NCBI RefSeq assembly: GCF_000688295.1
Contig: NZ_JHZF01000013.1
Location: 620,001 to 684,000 of the forward strand
Length of the DNA: 64,000 nucleotides
From: Pseudooceanicola nanhaiensis DSM 18065
GTDB lineage: Bacteria; Pseudomonadota; Alphaproteobacteria; Rhodobacterales; Rhodobacteraceae
Reading direction: 5' to 3'
Position numbers and translations under genes: made by a program. Below are positions 44,337-52,241 of this stretch, piece after piece. The notes beneath the pieces were generated by a model, which was not told the DNA's origin, did not search any database, and saw only the letters and a program-made list of their open reading frames with translations. Every line of letters starts with the position of its first letter. Within the stretch, counting starts at the first letter, position 1.

Positions 44337-44371
44337 TAGAGCACCTCCTTTCTGAACGTTTCCGATAGGGG

Positions 44372-44400
44372 AATCGTCTCACAGATTCGCCGAAACGCAA
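44372..44400 (-). promoter_or_regulatory. weak promoter candidate for the leader RNA
   Basis: On the minus strand TTGCGT (44400-44395) and ACGATT (44377-44372) are 17 bases apart, directly after the yhhQ stop. The -10 is poor. If real, the RNA would start near 44365, just before the first AAGGAGGT. Confidence 0.25.
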
Positions 44401-44407
44401 AACGTTT

Positions 44408-45031
44408 TCACGCAGGTCTTGCGGTCAATTTTCTGACAACCACACGGAATGGTATCAAAGCGAGCAGCGCCAGGGTCAGCTTGACCAGCCAGTCGGCGAC
44501 GCCCAGCGACACCCAGAGCGGCAGCAGCGGGCCCATGCCCAAAAGCGGCACCGCCTCGTTCGCCCAGGACACGTCGTTGCCGGGCTCGAGGAAGGTGAAG
44601 GCCGCGGCGAAGGCCACCGAGAAGAAGATCGCGGTGTCGAGCGAGGAGCCGACCAGCGTCGAGACCAGCGGCGCGCGCCACCATCTGCCGCCGCGCACGG
44701 CGTTGAAGACGAAGACGTCCACGAGCTGCGCCAGGAGGAAGGCCGAGCCCGAGGCGAGCGCGACGCGGAAGGTGACGAGGGGGCCGAATTCGCCTTGGAT
44801 CTGGGTGCCGATCAGCGAGCAGATCACGCCGACGACGAAGCCCGCGATCACCACCTTGCGTGCGGGACCGGGGCCGTAGACCCGGTTCATCACGTCGGTG
44901 ACGAGGAAGGCGAAGGGATAGGTGAAGGCCCCCCAGGTGAGCCAGTCGCCCAGCAGGATCTGGACGAGGATGTTCGAGGCCACGACAATCGCGGCCATGG
45001 CAAGGATGCCGGGTAGATAGGTGCGGTTCAT
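44408..45031 (-). CDS. yhhQ: queuosine precursor transporter (YhhQ/VUT family)
   Basis: A 207-residue inner-membrane protein with about six segments. Family stretches are AMAAIVVASNILVQIL, WGAFTYPFAFLVTDVMNRVYGP and FLLAQLVDVFVFNAVRGGRWWRAPLVSTLVGSSLDTAIFF. It imports queuine precursors (preQ0/preQ1) for the Q base of tRNA. A preQ1-I riboswitch lies directly before its ATG, which confirms the substrate link. Start ATG 45031 has no normal ribosome-binding site other than a GGG that is part of the riboswitch tail. Confidence 0.94.
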   Translation of the reverse strand: MNRTYLPGILAMAAIVVASNILVQILLGDWLTWGAFTYPFAFLVTDVMNRVYGPGPARKVVIAGFVVGVICSLIGTQIQGEFGPLVTFRVALASGSAFLLAQLVDVFVFNAVRGGRWWRAPLVSTLVGSSLDTAIFFSVAFAAAFTFLEPGNDVSWANEAVPLLGMGPLLPLWVSLGVADWLVKLTLALLALIPFRVVVRKLTARPA

Positions 45032-45035
45032 ATGT

Positions 45036-45070
45036 GAGCCCGTTTTTTAGACAAGGTAGCGGAGACTTGT
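45036..45070 (-). promoter_or_regulatory. preQ1-I riboswitch
   Basis: Minus-strand ACAAG (45070-45066) pairs with CTTGT (45055-45051) around the 10-base loop TCTCCGCTAC; the tail CTAAAAAACGGG follows (45050-45039). A 5-base-pair stem, a loop ending in GCTAC with the ligand-binding C, and a tail with A6 are the hallmarks of class preQ1-I. Loop CCG can pair with tail CGG as the H-type pseudoknot, hiding the GGG seven bases before ATG. preQ1 would thus shut off translation of the transporter. Confidence 0.85.
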
Positions 45071-45096
45071 ATCCCCCGGAGGGGAAAGCGCGCCGT

Positions 45097-45990
45097 TTAG
45101 TGGGTTTGCGGCGCGCCCGCAAGGGGCAGGACGTATTCCACGACCTGCGAGGGCAGGACGTCCATGAAATTGTCGTCCGCGACCATGGTCAGCCGGATCG
45201 CGCCCGTGTCGTCCTGCCAGACGGCGAGGCCCTCGAGGTTGCCGTACTCCCAGGTCCGGGTCTTCAGCACCTCCTCCTCGGCCGTGATCCTGTCGCCGTC
45301 GAGGGTGAAGGCGCGCACCCGGCTGGTGAAGCCGAGCCCCGAGAAATGCCGCTCCAGCAGGTAGAGCCGTCCGTCCGGGCCGAAATCCGCGCCGACCGGC
45401 AGGAAGGGCGGGCGGCGGGGGATGTCGAAGACCTCCCGCCAGGTGTCGCCCTCGAGCCGCCAGACCGGGAAGGGGCGTTTCACGTGGCCCGACCGCTCGG
45501 GGATCGCGTAAAGGCGGTCGCGCCGGTCGATGGCCAGCGCCTCGAGCCCGGAGTTGGGCTGCAGCTTCAGGAACTCCGGCGCGCGGGGCAGGGGCGTGAC
45601 CTGCGAGAGCGCGGCGTCGTAGGCATCGACCCGGTGGCGGTTCTCGAACGAGATGTGGATCGTGCCGTCGCTGCCGATCGCCAGCCCCTCGGGATCGTTC
45701 CGCGTGCCGACCAGCGGGCCGCCGCCGGTGCCGAAGAGCCGCGTGGCCCGGTCGATCGCCATGCCGGTGATGGCGCCGTCCTCGCGGGTGAAGGCGCCGC
45801 TGAACAGCATGCCGCGGTCGGACAGGGCGGTGAAGGTGGCTCCGTCCTCCGAGACCTCGAGCCCGGACAGACCGCCGAGCCCCGCCACGTCCCGCGGCAG
45901 GTCACGGGACGACACGAAACGCGCGGGATCCGCGTGCAGCGTGCAGCCCAGCAGGATCGCCGTCAGGGCGACTGCAGGACCGAGACGCAT
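45097..45990 (-). CDS. phytase-like (esterase-like) lipoprotein
   Basis: A 297-residue protein of the esterase-like-activity-of-phytase family (PF13449). A lipoprotein signal (MRLGPAVALTAILLGC, lipobox LLGC) places it in the outer or inner membrane facing the periplasm. The beta-propeller repeats show as LGGLSGLEVSEDGATFTALSDRG, NDPEGLAIGSDGTIHISFENRHR and NSGLEALAIDRRDRLYAIPE. Catalysis is not established for most members. It overlaps mepA by 28 bases, so it is read from the same message. Confidence 0.85.
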   Translation of the reverse strand: MRLGPAVALTAILLGCTLHADPARFVSSRDLPRDVAGLGGLSGLEVSEDGATFTALSDRGMLFSGAFTREDGAITGMAIDRATRLFGTGGGPLVGTRNDPEGLAIGSDGTIHISFENRHRVDAYDAALSQVTPLPRAPEFLKLQPNSGLEALAIDRRDRLYAIPERSGHVKRPFPVWRLEGDTWREVFDIPRRPPFLPVGADFGPDGRLYLLERHFSGLGFTSRVRAFTLDGDRITAEEEVLKTRTWEYGNLEGLAVWQDDTGAIRLTMVADDNFMDVLPSQVVEYVLPLAGAPQTH

Positions 45991-46895
45991 TGGCCGGGCA
46001 GGTCAGCGAGGGTGAGGTCACGCCGCGGTTTCGGGGCGGGCGCGTTCGGGTCCGGTGGCGGCGGGTTCAGGATGTTGCTCACCCATTGCCGCGCCTCGGC
46101 GCAGCCGTCGCCGGGGGGCGGCGCATCCTGATCGACGCATCCGCTGGCCCCGCGGGGGCAGTTGAGGCGGACATGGAAATGGTAGTGGTGGCCGTACCAG
46201 GGGCGGATCTTGCGCAGCCACGACCGGTCGCCGGTGGCTTCGTCGCACATCTTCACCTTGGCGCCGGGGAAGAGGAAGATCCGCGCCACGCGGGGGTCGC
46301 TGGCGGCGGCCTTCAGCACCTCCATGTGCTGCCGGGTCCACTTGTCGTTCGTGTAGGCCCCGTTCGCCCGGCGCAGCGAGACCGAGGAGATCGACTCGCG
46401 TTCGGCGCGGGAGAGGTTCAGCCGCTGCGGCGCGAGCAGCCAGATGTCCGCGTCGAGCCCGCTCTGGTGCGAGGCATGGCCCGAGGTCATCGGGCCGCCC
46501 CTCGGCTGGGACATGTCGCCGACATAGAGGCCCTTCCAGCCGGGGATCTGCGCGACCTTCCGGCTGAGGTCCTGAACGTAGTCGATCGTCACGGGCTGCG
46601 CCCAGTTCCGGTTCCGCGACAGGCGCATCGCCTGCCACGTCGGCCCGGTCTCCGGCAGCTGCACGGCGCCGGCCTGGCAGCCGCGCGAATAGCCGCCGAA
46701 ACTGGCCGGGCTCTGGCGCGAGGCCACGGGCTGGGCGCCGAAGAAGGCCTTCGCCGGCTTGCCCTGCATCGTGGCCGGGATCTCGGCCTGGGTGGAAATC
46801 GCCGTCGTCTGCACCTTCGTGCCCGCGTCGTCCGATCCGATACAACCGGACAGAGTCAGGGCGAGAAGGGCTGCAAGTGTCAGGTGGCGGGCCAT
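45963..46895 (-). CDS. mepA: penicillin-insensitive murein endopeptidase
   Basis: A 310-residue M74 (LAS) metallopeptidase that cuts D-alanyl-meso-diaminopimelate cross-links in peptidoglycan. The start has a lipobox (TLAALLALTLSGC), so it is a lipoprotein here. Zinc motifs are SGHASHQSGLDADIWL and HHYHFHVRLNC. Disulfide-prone cysteines are present as in E. coli MepA. Start ATG 46895 overlaps the MFS gene by 16 bases. The pairing with an MFS permease and a phytase-like lipoprotein in one operon is notable. Confidence 0.95.
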   Translation of the reverse strand: MARHLTLAALLALTLSGCIGSDDAGTKVQTTAISTQAEIPATMQGKPAKAFFGAQPVASRQSPASFGGYSRGCQAGAVQLPETGPTWQAMRLSRNRNWAQPVTIDYVQDLSRKVAQIPGWKGLYVGDMSQPRGGPMTSGHASHQSGLDADIWLLAPQRLNLSRAERESISSVSLRRANGAYTNDKWTRQHMEVLKAAASDPRVARIFLFPGAKVKMCDEATGDRSWLRKIRPWYGHHYHFHVRLNCPRGASGCVDQDAPPPGDGCAEARQWVSNILNPPPPDPNAPAPKPRRDLTLADLPGQCVSVLQSP

Positions 46896-48241
46896 GCTGC
46901 TCGGTCCTCCGGTGCCGGGGCGGATTCTTCGCCCTCGGGTTTGACCCAGCGTAGCAGAATGAGGCCGATCAGGAAAAGGGCTATGAGCGGTGAGACGCCG
47001 AGCTGCTGGCTCTGCGTGACGGCCGTGGCGATCCCGATGGAGAGCGGCGCGATGAAGGAGGTCGCCTTGCCCGCCAGCGCATAGAGGCCGAAGGCCTCGG
47101 CCATGCGCTCGGGGTTGGCCTGACGCACCATCATCGTGCGGCTTGCGGCCTGCAGCGTGCCCCCGGCGGCACCGATGGCCGCGCCGATCAGGTAGAACAG
47201 GATGTCGGGCAGGTTGGAGCCCTCGGAAACGGGAATGAAATAGATGCTCTCGCGCGAGATCAGCACGATCGAGACCGCCGTCACCGTCAGCACGAGGATC
47301 GACACCGTGATGACCGGCTTCGGCCCGAACCGCTGGTCCATCCGCCCGCCAAGCCAGGCGAAGACCGCGCCCGAGATGATGGCGATGATGGCGAAGATGC
47401 CGATGTCGGTGATCGACCAGCCCAGCACGCCCGAGGCATAGATGCCGCCGAAGACGTACATCCCGTTCAGCCCGTCGCGGTAGAACATCGAGGAGCCGAG
47501 ATAGGCAAAGCGCGACGGGTGCCGCGGCAGCGTCTTCAGCGTGCCGGCCAGCCCGCTCAGGGCGGCCTTCACCGCGCCCGGGGCCGCCCTGGCGACCTTG
47601 GGATCGCGGACCCAGAAGAAGAAGGGGATCATGAAGACGGCGTACCAGATCGCGGTCAGTGGCCCCACGGCGCGGGTGCCTTCGCGCAGCGCGGGGTCGA
47701 GCCCGAGGATCGGGTCGATGCCGATCATGGTCTTGCCGGTGGTGGCGTTCTCCTGGAACAGCGCGAGCATCAGGATCAGCGCGACCAGCCCGCCGACATA
47801 GCCGAAGGCCCAGCCGGAGCCCGAGATCCGGCCGACCTCTTCCCGCGGGCCGAGGTCGGGGAGCATCGAGTTGGTGAAGATCGTCGCGAATTCCATCCCG
47901 ATCATGCCGATGGCAAAGAAGATCAGCGTGCGGATCAGGTCGAAATCGCCCGGCGCCGCCCACCAGAGGGCGAAGGCGCCGATGACGTACATCAGGGAAA
48001 AGACCCAGATCCACCTGAGCCGGTTGCCCGAGACGTCCGAGATCGCGCCGAGGATCGGGGCCAGGAGGGCGATGATGACACCCGCCGCACCGATGCCGAA
48101 CCCCCAGGCCGCCTGCGCCCGCGCGCCGTCGCCGATCAGCTCCTTCACGTAGGGGGCGAAGATGAAGGTGATGAGCAGGGTGTTGTAGGGCTGGCTGGCC
48201 CAGTCGAAGAAATACCACCCCCAGATACGCTTCCGCTGCAT
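46880..48241 (-). CDS. MFS transporter, UMF1/Atg22-like
   Basis: A 453-residue major-facilitator protein of the Atg22/UMF1 group with twelve membrane segments. It opens with RIWGWYFFDWASQPYNTLLITFIFAPYV, which is the hallmark of the family, followed by GAISDVSGNRLRWIW and EFATIFTNSMLPDL. In fungi Atg22 exports amino acids from the vacuole; bacterial members are uncharacterised exporters. Start ATG 48241 is chosen by this motif. It heads an overlapping operon with mepA and the phytase-like gene, suggesting that cell-wall fragments or amino acids are its cargo. Confidence 0.9.
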   Translation of the reverse strand: MQRKRIWGWYFFDWASQPYNTLLITFIFAPYVKELIGDGARAQAAWGFGIGAAGVIIALLAPILGAISDVSGNRLRWIWVFSLMYVIGAFALWWAAPGDFDLIRTLIFFAIGMIGMEFATIFTNSMLPDLGPREEVGRISGSGWAFGYVGGLVALILMLALFQENATTGKTMIGIDPILGLDPALREGTRAVGPLTAIWYAVFMIPFFFWVRDPKVARAAPGAVKAALSGLAGTLKTLPRHPSRFAYLGSSMFYRDGLNGMYVFGGIYASGVLGWSITDIGIFAIIAIISGAVFAWLGGRMDQRFGPKPVITVSILVLTVTAVSIVLISRESIYFIPVSEGSNLPDILFYLIGAAIGAAGGTLQAASRTMMVRQANPERMAEAFGLYALAGKATSFIAPLSIGIATAVTQSQQLGVSPLIALFLIGLILLRWVKPEGEESAPAPEDRAAWPAT

Positions 48242-48341
48242 CGCCCCGTCCCCCGCGTGTTTCGTCGGGATATGAGCGGGAAGCGACCGAGGTGGCAAGG
48301 CCGCCCGCGCGGACGGCCTGCCTTTGGGTCAGGTCCTGTGT

Positions 48342-48953
48342 CTATGCGGCCATTGCCCGCGCGTCCTCGTCATTCGCCCAGGCGGTCGCGGGGCGGGCGA
48401 GGCAGCGCTCGATCCAGGCCCGCACCTTGGGGTCGGCCGGGATCGAGTCGCGGAAGAAGCCGAAGGGCGAGGCCACGATCAGGTCGGCGGCCGAGTAGCG
48501 GTCGCCGAGCAGGAAGTGCCGCCCGTCCGCGAGGGCCTCGGCCAGCCGCGCCTCCACCTCGGGCATGCCGCGGAAGGTGGCCCGGGCCATCGGGTGGTCG
48601 ATGCCGGCGGCGGTGAGGACATAGACCGGCTCCATCACGTCGCCGTACCAGGCGAGCCAGGACAGGTAGGCGCCGCGCTGGCTTTCGCCGACCTTGGGCC
48701 CGAGCCCGGCGGCCGGGAAGAGATCGGTGAGGTAGAGCGCGATGGCCGAGGATTCCCGGATCATCACGCCGTCATGGACGAGGACCGGCACCTTGCCCTC
48801 CGGATGCGGGTTGGCCGGGTCGGCCTGCCCGGTGCCGTCGACGCGGGCGATCGAGACGCGGCGGATCTCCACCCGGTCGAGGGCGTCGAGCTCTTTCAGA
48901 AGCGCGAGGATGCGGGTCGAGCGGGTCATGGGCGAATGGTAGAAGGTGAGCAT
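48342..48953 (-). CDS. glutathione S-transferase family protein
   Basis: A 203-residue GST. The N-terminal thioredoxin fold has FYHSPMTRSTRILALLKELD and the cis-proline motif NPHPEGKVPVLVHDG with the glutathione-contacting ESSAIALYL; the helical domain follows (GDRYSAADLIVASPFGF). I use ATG 48953, with GGAG at eight bases; a GTG at 48962 is less likely. It diverges from the WYL regulator gene at 49031 across a palindrome and is its likely target. It is paralogous to the GST at 51035. Confidence 0.92.
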   Translation of the reverse strand: MLTFYHSPMTRSTRILALLKELDALDRVEIRRVSIARVDGTGQADPANPHPEGKVPVLVHDGVMIRESSAIALYLTDLFPAAGLGPKVGESQRGAYLSWLAWYGDVMEPVYVLTAAGIDHPMARATFRGMPEVEARLAEALADGRHFLLGDRYSAADLIVASPFGFFRDSIPADPKVRAWIERCLARPATAWANDEDARAMAA

Positions 48954-49000
48954 ATCGGTCACTCCGATGAGGGGTTGGTGATGACCCCTTATCGTGGCAC

Positions 49001-49025
49001 CCTCCTGTCAGATTACGTCAGGAGG
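49001..49025. promoter_or_regulatory. operator candidate between GST and WYL regulator
   Basis: CCTCCTG (49001-49007) and CAGGAGG (49019-49025) are perfect 7-base inverted arms, and CTGTCAG (49005-49011) inside repeats the half-site seen at 22818-22837. The right arm also supplies the GGAGG ribosome-binding site of the regulator at 49031, so bound regulator would block its own translation start region. Confidence 0.6.
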
Positions 49026-49030
49026 CGTGG

Positions 49031-49714
49031 ATGCCCCGCACCGACCGCATGTTCCGCCTGCTGCACCTTCTCCGGACGCTGCCCGGGCCGGTCACCGCCG
49101 CCCGGCTGGCCGAGGAAACCGGCGTCTCCGAACGCACGCTCTACCGCGACATCGGCGCGCTGAGATCGGCCGGCGCGGTGATCGACGGCGCGGCGGGTTT
49201 CGGCTTCACCCTGACCGAGGACCCGGCGCTGCCGCCGCAGATGTTCGACCGGCTCGAGATCGAGGCGCTGGTGCTCGGGCTGGCCGAGGTGCGGCAGGTG
49301 GCCGATCCCGCGCTGGCCGCCGCCGCCGAGGGCGCGCTCGCCAAGATCGCCGCGACGGTGCCCGAACGGGTGGAGCGCCAGATGATGCATGCCGTCACCA
49401 TGTCCTACCGCTTCACCCCGGCCGAGCCCGCCCGGTTCATCGACACGATCCGCGACGCATGCTGGCACGAGACCGCGCTCGATATCCGCTATGCCGATGC
49501 GGAGGGCCGGGCGACGGAGCGGCGGGTGCGACCTCTGGCGGTGGTCTACACCGACCGCCACGCCACCCTCCTTGCGTGGTGCTGCCTGCGGGAGGGGTTC
49601 CGCAGGTTCCACCTCCACCGCATGACCGCCTGCGCCGCGACCGCGGAGAGCTTCCGCCCCCGGCGGGTCGAACTGCTCCGCCGGGTCATCGCGGAGATGG
49701 GCGGCCGGACGTGA
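49031..49714 (+). CDS. HTH_11/WYL transcriptional regulator (YafY-like)
   Basis: A 227-residue regulator of the same build as the one at 23253: HTH_11 (MPRTDRMFRLLHLLRTLPG, TAARLAEETGVSERTLYRDIGAL) and a C-terminal WYL domain (LDIRYADAEGRATERRVRPLAVVYTDRHATLLAWCCLREGFRRFHLHRM). The two share the R-A-T-E-R-x-V-R-P-L-A motif. It lies divergent from a GST gene, as its cousin lies beside a VOC gene; both partners are detoxification-type enzymes. The ATG is preceded by GGAGG, which is part of a palindrome. Confidence 0.9.
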   Translation: MPRTDRMFRLLHLLRTLPGPVTAARLAEETGVSERTLYRDIGALRSAGAVIDGAAGFGFTLTEDPALPPQMFDRLEIEALVLGLAEVRQVADPALAAAAEGALAKIAATVPERVERQMMHAVTMSYRFTPAEPARFIDTIRDACWHETALDIRYADAEGRATERRVRPLAVVYTDRHATLLAWCCLREGFRRFHLHRMTACAATAESFRPRRVELLRRVIAEMGGRT

Positions 49715-49903
49715 CCGGACCCCGAGGGTGACGTGCGCCGCCGTGTCCATGGGCCATCCCAGGGCATGGCCGGCCTCCCCCGCGTCGCCCCGGACGCCAC
49801 CGGCCGCCAGCGGCGCGGCAACGGCGCCACGCGACGCCGCAACGCGCCCCTGCTCACGCGCTTGTCTGGTGACGGACGGCGCTTCGCCGCTTACCCATGG
49901 GGC

Positions 49904-50617
49904 ATGGAAGTGATCCTCGCCTACCTCGCGGGCCTGCTGACGCTGATCAATCCTTGCGTCCTGCCGGTGCTGCCGATCGTGCTGGGCTCTGCCCTGCAGG
50001 CGAGCAGTTACGGCCCGCTCGCCCTTGCGGCGGGAATGTCGCTGTCCTTCGTCGTGCTCGGGATCACCGTGACGGCCTTCGGCTATGCGCTCGGGATCGA
50101 CGAGCAGAGCGTGGCGCAGGCGGGCGCCGTGCTGATGATCGGCTTCGGGGTGATCCTGCTGGTGCCGCGCTTCTCGATGGCCTTCTCGGCCGCCACCGCG
50201 GGCCTTGCCACCGGCGCCGATGCGCGGATCGGCCGGATCGACAGCACCGGCGCGCGGGGCCAGTTCCTGGGCGGGCTGCTGCTCGGCGCGGTCTGGAGCC
50301 CCTGCGTCGGGCCGACCCTCGGCGGGGCGATCTCGCTCGCCAGCCAGGGCGAGAGCCTCCTGCGCGCGACGTTCATCATGACGGGCTTCGCGCTCGGGGT
50401 GGCGAGCGTCATCCTCGCGCTAGGTTACGGCGCGCGGCGCCTGCTGACCGGGCGGGACCGCTGGCTGCGCGCGCTGGCCGAGAGGTCGCGGCCGATCCTG
50501 GGCGCGATCTTCGTGGCGACGGGCCTTGCGATCCTGTTCCGCCTGCATCATGCCGCCGAAGCCTGGGCGGTGGACACCATGCCCGACTGGCTGCTGAACC
50601 TGTCGGTGTCGATCTGA
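49904..50617 (+). CDS. ccdA: cytochrome c biogenesis protein CcdA/DsbD-type
   Basis: A 237-residue membrane protein with six segments that carries electrons from cytoplasmic thioredoxin to the periplasm. The redox cysteines are C18 in LTLINPCVLPVLP and C134 in WSPCVGPTLGG, the two motifs of the CcdA/DsbD core. It starts ATG 49904; the frame upstream for 170 bases has no conserved sequence. The 189-base region before it (49715-49903) shows no gene. It forms a split DsbD with the thioredoxin-like protein ten bases downstream. Confidence 0.92.
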   Translation: MEVILAYLAGLLTLINPCVLPVLPIVLGSALQASSYGPLALAAGMSLSFVVLGITVTAFGYALGIDEQSVAQAGAVLMIGFGVILLVPRFSMAFSAATAGLATGADARIGRIDSTGARGQFLGGLLLGAVWSPCVGPTLGGAISLASQGESLLRATFIMTGFALGVASVILALGYGARRLLTGRDRWLRALAERSRPILGAIFVATGLAILFRLHHAAEAWAVDTMPDWLLNLSVSI

Positions 50618-50627
50618 GGAGAATGAC

Positions 50628-51038
50628 ATGAAGAGACGTGATTTCATCGCCGCCGGTGGCGCCACCCTGCTTCTTCCCGCCGCACTCTCGGCCGAGCCGG
50701 TCGAGTACAAGCCCGGCGTCGTCACCGACGCGCTCGGCGCGGGGCGGACCGTGTTCCTCGACTTCAAGGCAAGCTGGTGCACGACCTGCGCGGCCCAGGA
50801 GAAGGTGCTGAAAAGGCTGAAGGCAGAGAACCCGGATTACGAGGCCAACATCACCTTCGTGAACATCGACTGGGACACCTACGGCCGGTCGTCCTTTGCG
50901 CAGCGCCTCAACATCCCGCGCCGGTCGACGCTGGTGGTGCTGAAGGGCGATACCGAGGTCGGCCGCCTGGTCGCCGAGACCCGCGAAGACCGCATCAAGG
51001 CGCTGCTCGACGCGGCCCTGAACGCGGCGACGGCCTAG
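50628..51038 (+). CDS. periplasmic thioredoxin-like protein
   Basis: A 136-residue thioredoxin-fold protein resembling the C-terminal domain of DsbD. The redox motif is FKASWCTTCAAQEKV (C51, C54). The N-terminus MKRRDFIAAGGATLLLPAALSA is a signal peptide with a twin-arginine-like start, so the protein acts in the periplasm and accepts electrons from CcdA just upstream. Its stop shares the CTAG at 51035-51038 with the stop of the convergent GST gene. Confidence 0.92.
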   Translation: MKRRDFIAAGGATLLLPAALSAEPVEYKPGVVTDALGAGRTVFLDFKASWCTTCAAQEKVLKRLKAENPDYEANITFVNIDWDTYGRSSFAQRLNIPRRSTLVVLKGDTEVGRLVAETREDRIKALLDAALNAATA

Positions 51039-51637
51039 GCGGGCAGGGCGTCGCGCTCGGCCTGCCGCCGCGAGGCGGGGCGTTCGGCATAGCGGGCCAC
51101 CCAGTCGGGGATCGGCCCGTCCTTGGGCTGGAACTGCGGGAAGAGGTGGAACATCTGGGCCGCGATCTGATCGGCCGCCGAATAGCGCTCGCCAAGCAGC
51201 CAGGGCCCCTTGGCCAGCTGCGCCTCGAGCCGCGCGACGGCGGTCGGGAAGTCCCGGAAGGTCCGCTTGAGGGCGGGCGACTCGATCTGGGCGAAGTGGA
51301 AATGCACCACCGGCTCCAGCACGTTGCCATACCACGCCATCCACATCAGGAAGGGGCCCCGCAGCGGATCGTCCAGCGGCGCGCCCATGCCGCCCTCGGG
51401 GAAGAGGTCGGTGAGGTGCAGCATGATCGCGTTCACCTCGGTCATGCCGGCCCCGTCGTGCAGCAGGTAGGGCACCTTGCCGTCCGGATGCGGGTTCGCG
51501 GGATCCGCGCCGCCGCTGCCGTCCTGCCGCGAGATGGAGACTTCGCGGATCGTCACCTTCTCCATCATGTCCATCTCGTCGAGAAGCTGGACGATGGCGG
51601 AAGAGCGCGAGCGCGGGGCGTGAAACAGTTCGATCAT
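51035..51637 (-). CDS. glutathione S-transferase family protein
   Basis: A 200-residue GST paralogous to that at 48342: both have the run ADPANPHP[DE]GKVP followed by LHDG or VHDG. Its N-terminus is MIELFHAPRSRSSAIVQLLDEMD and the helical domain has GERYSAADQIAAQM. The ATG follows GGAGGTATTGCC. The two GST genes bracket the WYL regulator and CcdA/thioredoxin pair, so they may have arisen by duplication with these genes between. Substrates unknown. Confidence 0.92.
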   Translation of the reverse strand: MIELFHAPRSRSSAIVQLLDEMDMMEKVTIREVSISRQDGSGGADPANPHPDGKVPYLLHDGAGMTEVNAIMLHLTDLFPEGGMGAPLDDPLRGPFLMWMAWYGNVLEPVVHFHFAQIESPALKRTFRDFPTAVARLEAQLAKGPWLLGERYSAADQIAAQMFHLFPQFQPKDGPIPDWVARYAERPASRRQAERDALPA

Positions 51638-51707
51638 GGCAATACCTCCGCCCCGCATCCAGCCATTGCGCGCCGAGTCGGGCAAGCGGAACCCTCGGAA
51701 CGGGCGC

Positions 51708-52241
51708 TCAGCGCAGCGCGATGACCATGTCGACCAGCGTCTCGATCGCGGCCTTGGTGGTCTTGTCCTTGCCCTTGGCGATCTGCGCCGCCCCGATCCG
51801 CGCGGCGTAGAGCGCGCGGGGGATGTCGGGATTGGTCACGCCCAGCTTGTCGAGCAGCGTGCGGATCCGCTCGATCCGGACGGCGTCGATCCTGGCCAGC
51901 GCATCGGCGGCGTCCTGATCGGTCCGGGCCCAGGTGCGCATCGCCGCCTCGGCCGCGCCGTCCTCGCCGAAGCCGTCCTCCATGAGGCTCTTCAGCTCGG
52001 CCACCGCTTCCTTCTTCTTCTTCGGCGCTTCCTCGGGGGCGACGTTCGATTCGCTCCAGTATTCCAGCACGCGCTTCTGGTAGGTGGGCACGTCGGGGAA
52101 GTGCCAGTAGAACGACCCCTTGGTGGTTTCGAGCACCCGCGCCAGCGGCTCGGCCTTCAGCCCCTCCGGCCCGAGCCGGGCAAGGGCATCCACACCGGCC
52201 TTGAGCCAGTCATCGGGCGAGAGTCTTTGACGCGTGACCAT
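51708..52241 (-). CDS. TetR family transcriptional regulator
   Basis: A 177-residue TetR regulator. The N-terminal HTH (WLKAGVDALARLGPEGLKAEPLARVLETTKGSFYWHFPDV) is canonical; the rest is an all-helical ligand domain with a Lys-rich turn (APKKKKEAVAEL). Its start codon lies inside a 9-base inverted repeat, so autoregulation is very likely. No efflux pump or enzyme gene sits next to it; DUF1491 lies upstream on the same strand across 74 bases and the GST downstream on the same strand across 70. Confidence 0.93.
   Translation of the reverse strand: MVTRQRLSPDDWLKAGVDALARLGPEGLKAEPLARVLETTKGSFYWHFPDVPTYQKRVLEYWSESNVAPEEAPKKKKEAVAELKSLMEDGFGEDGAAEAAMRTWARTDQDAADALARIDAVRIERIRTLLDKLGVTNPDIPRALYAARIGAAQIAKGKDKTTKAAIETLVDMVIALR

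Larger units (their letters stand above)
44181..44365 (-). ncRNA. structured leader or small RNA upstream of arfB
   Basis: The 296-base gap between yhhQ and arfB has little in common with ordinary intergenic DNA here. On the minus strand it contains AAGGAGGT at 44350-44343, an 18-codon mini-ORF, a second AAGGAGGT at 44294-44287, a CAGC-GAGG/CCTC-GCTG hairpin, GGTGGG/CCCACC, then ACCTCCTT at 44227-44220 and the terminator at 44211-44181. ACCTCCTT can pair with either AAGGAGGT, so two exclusive folds are possible. Either a leader controlling arfB or an independent small RNA. I do not recognise a named family. Confidence 0.6.
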
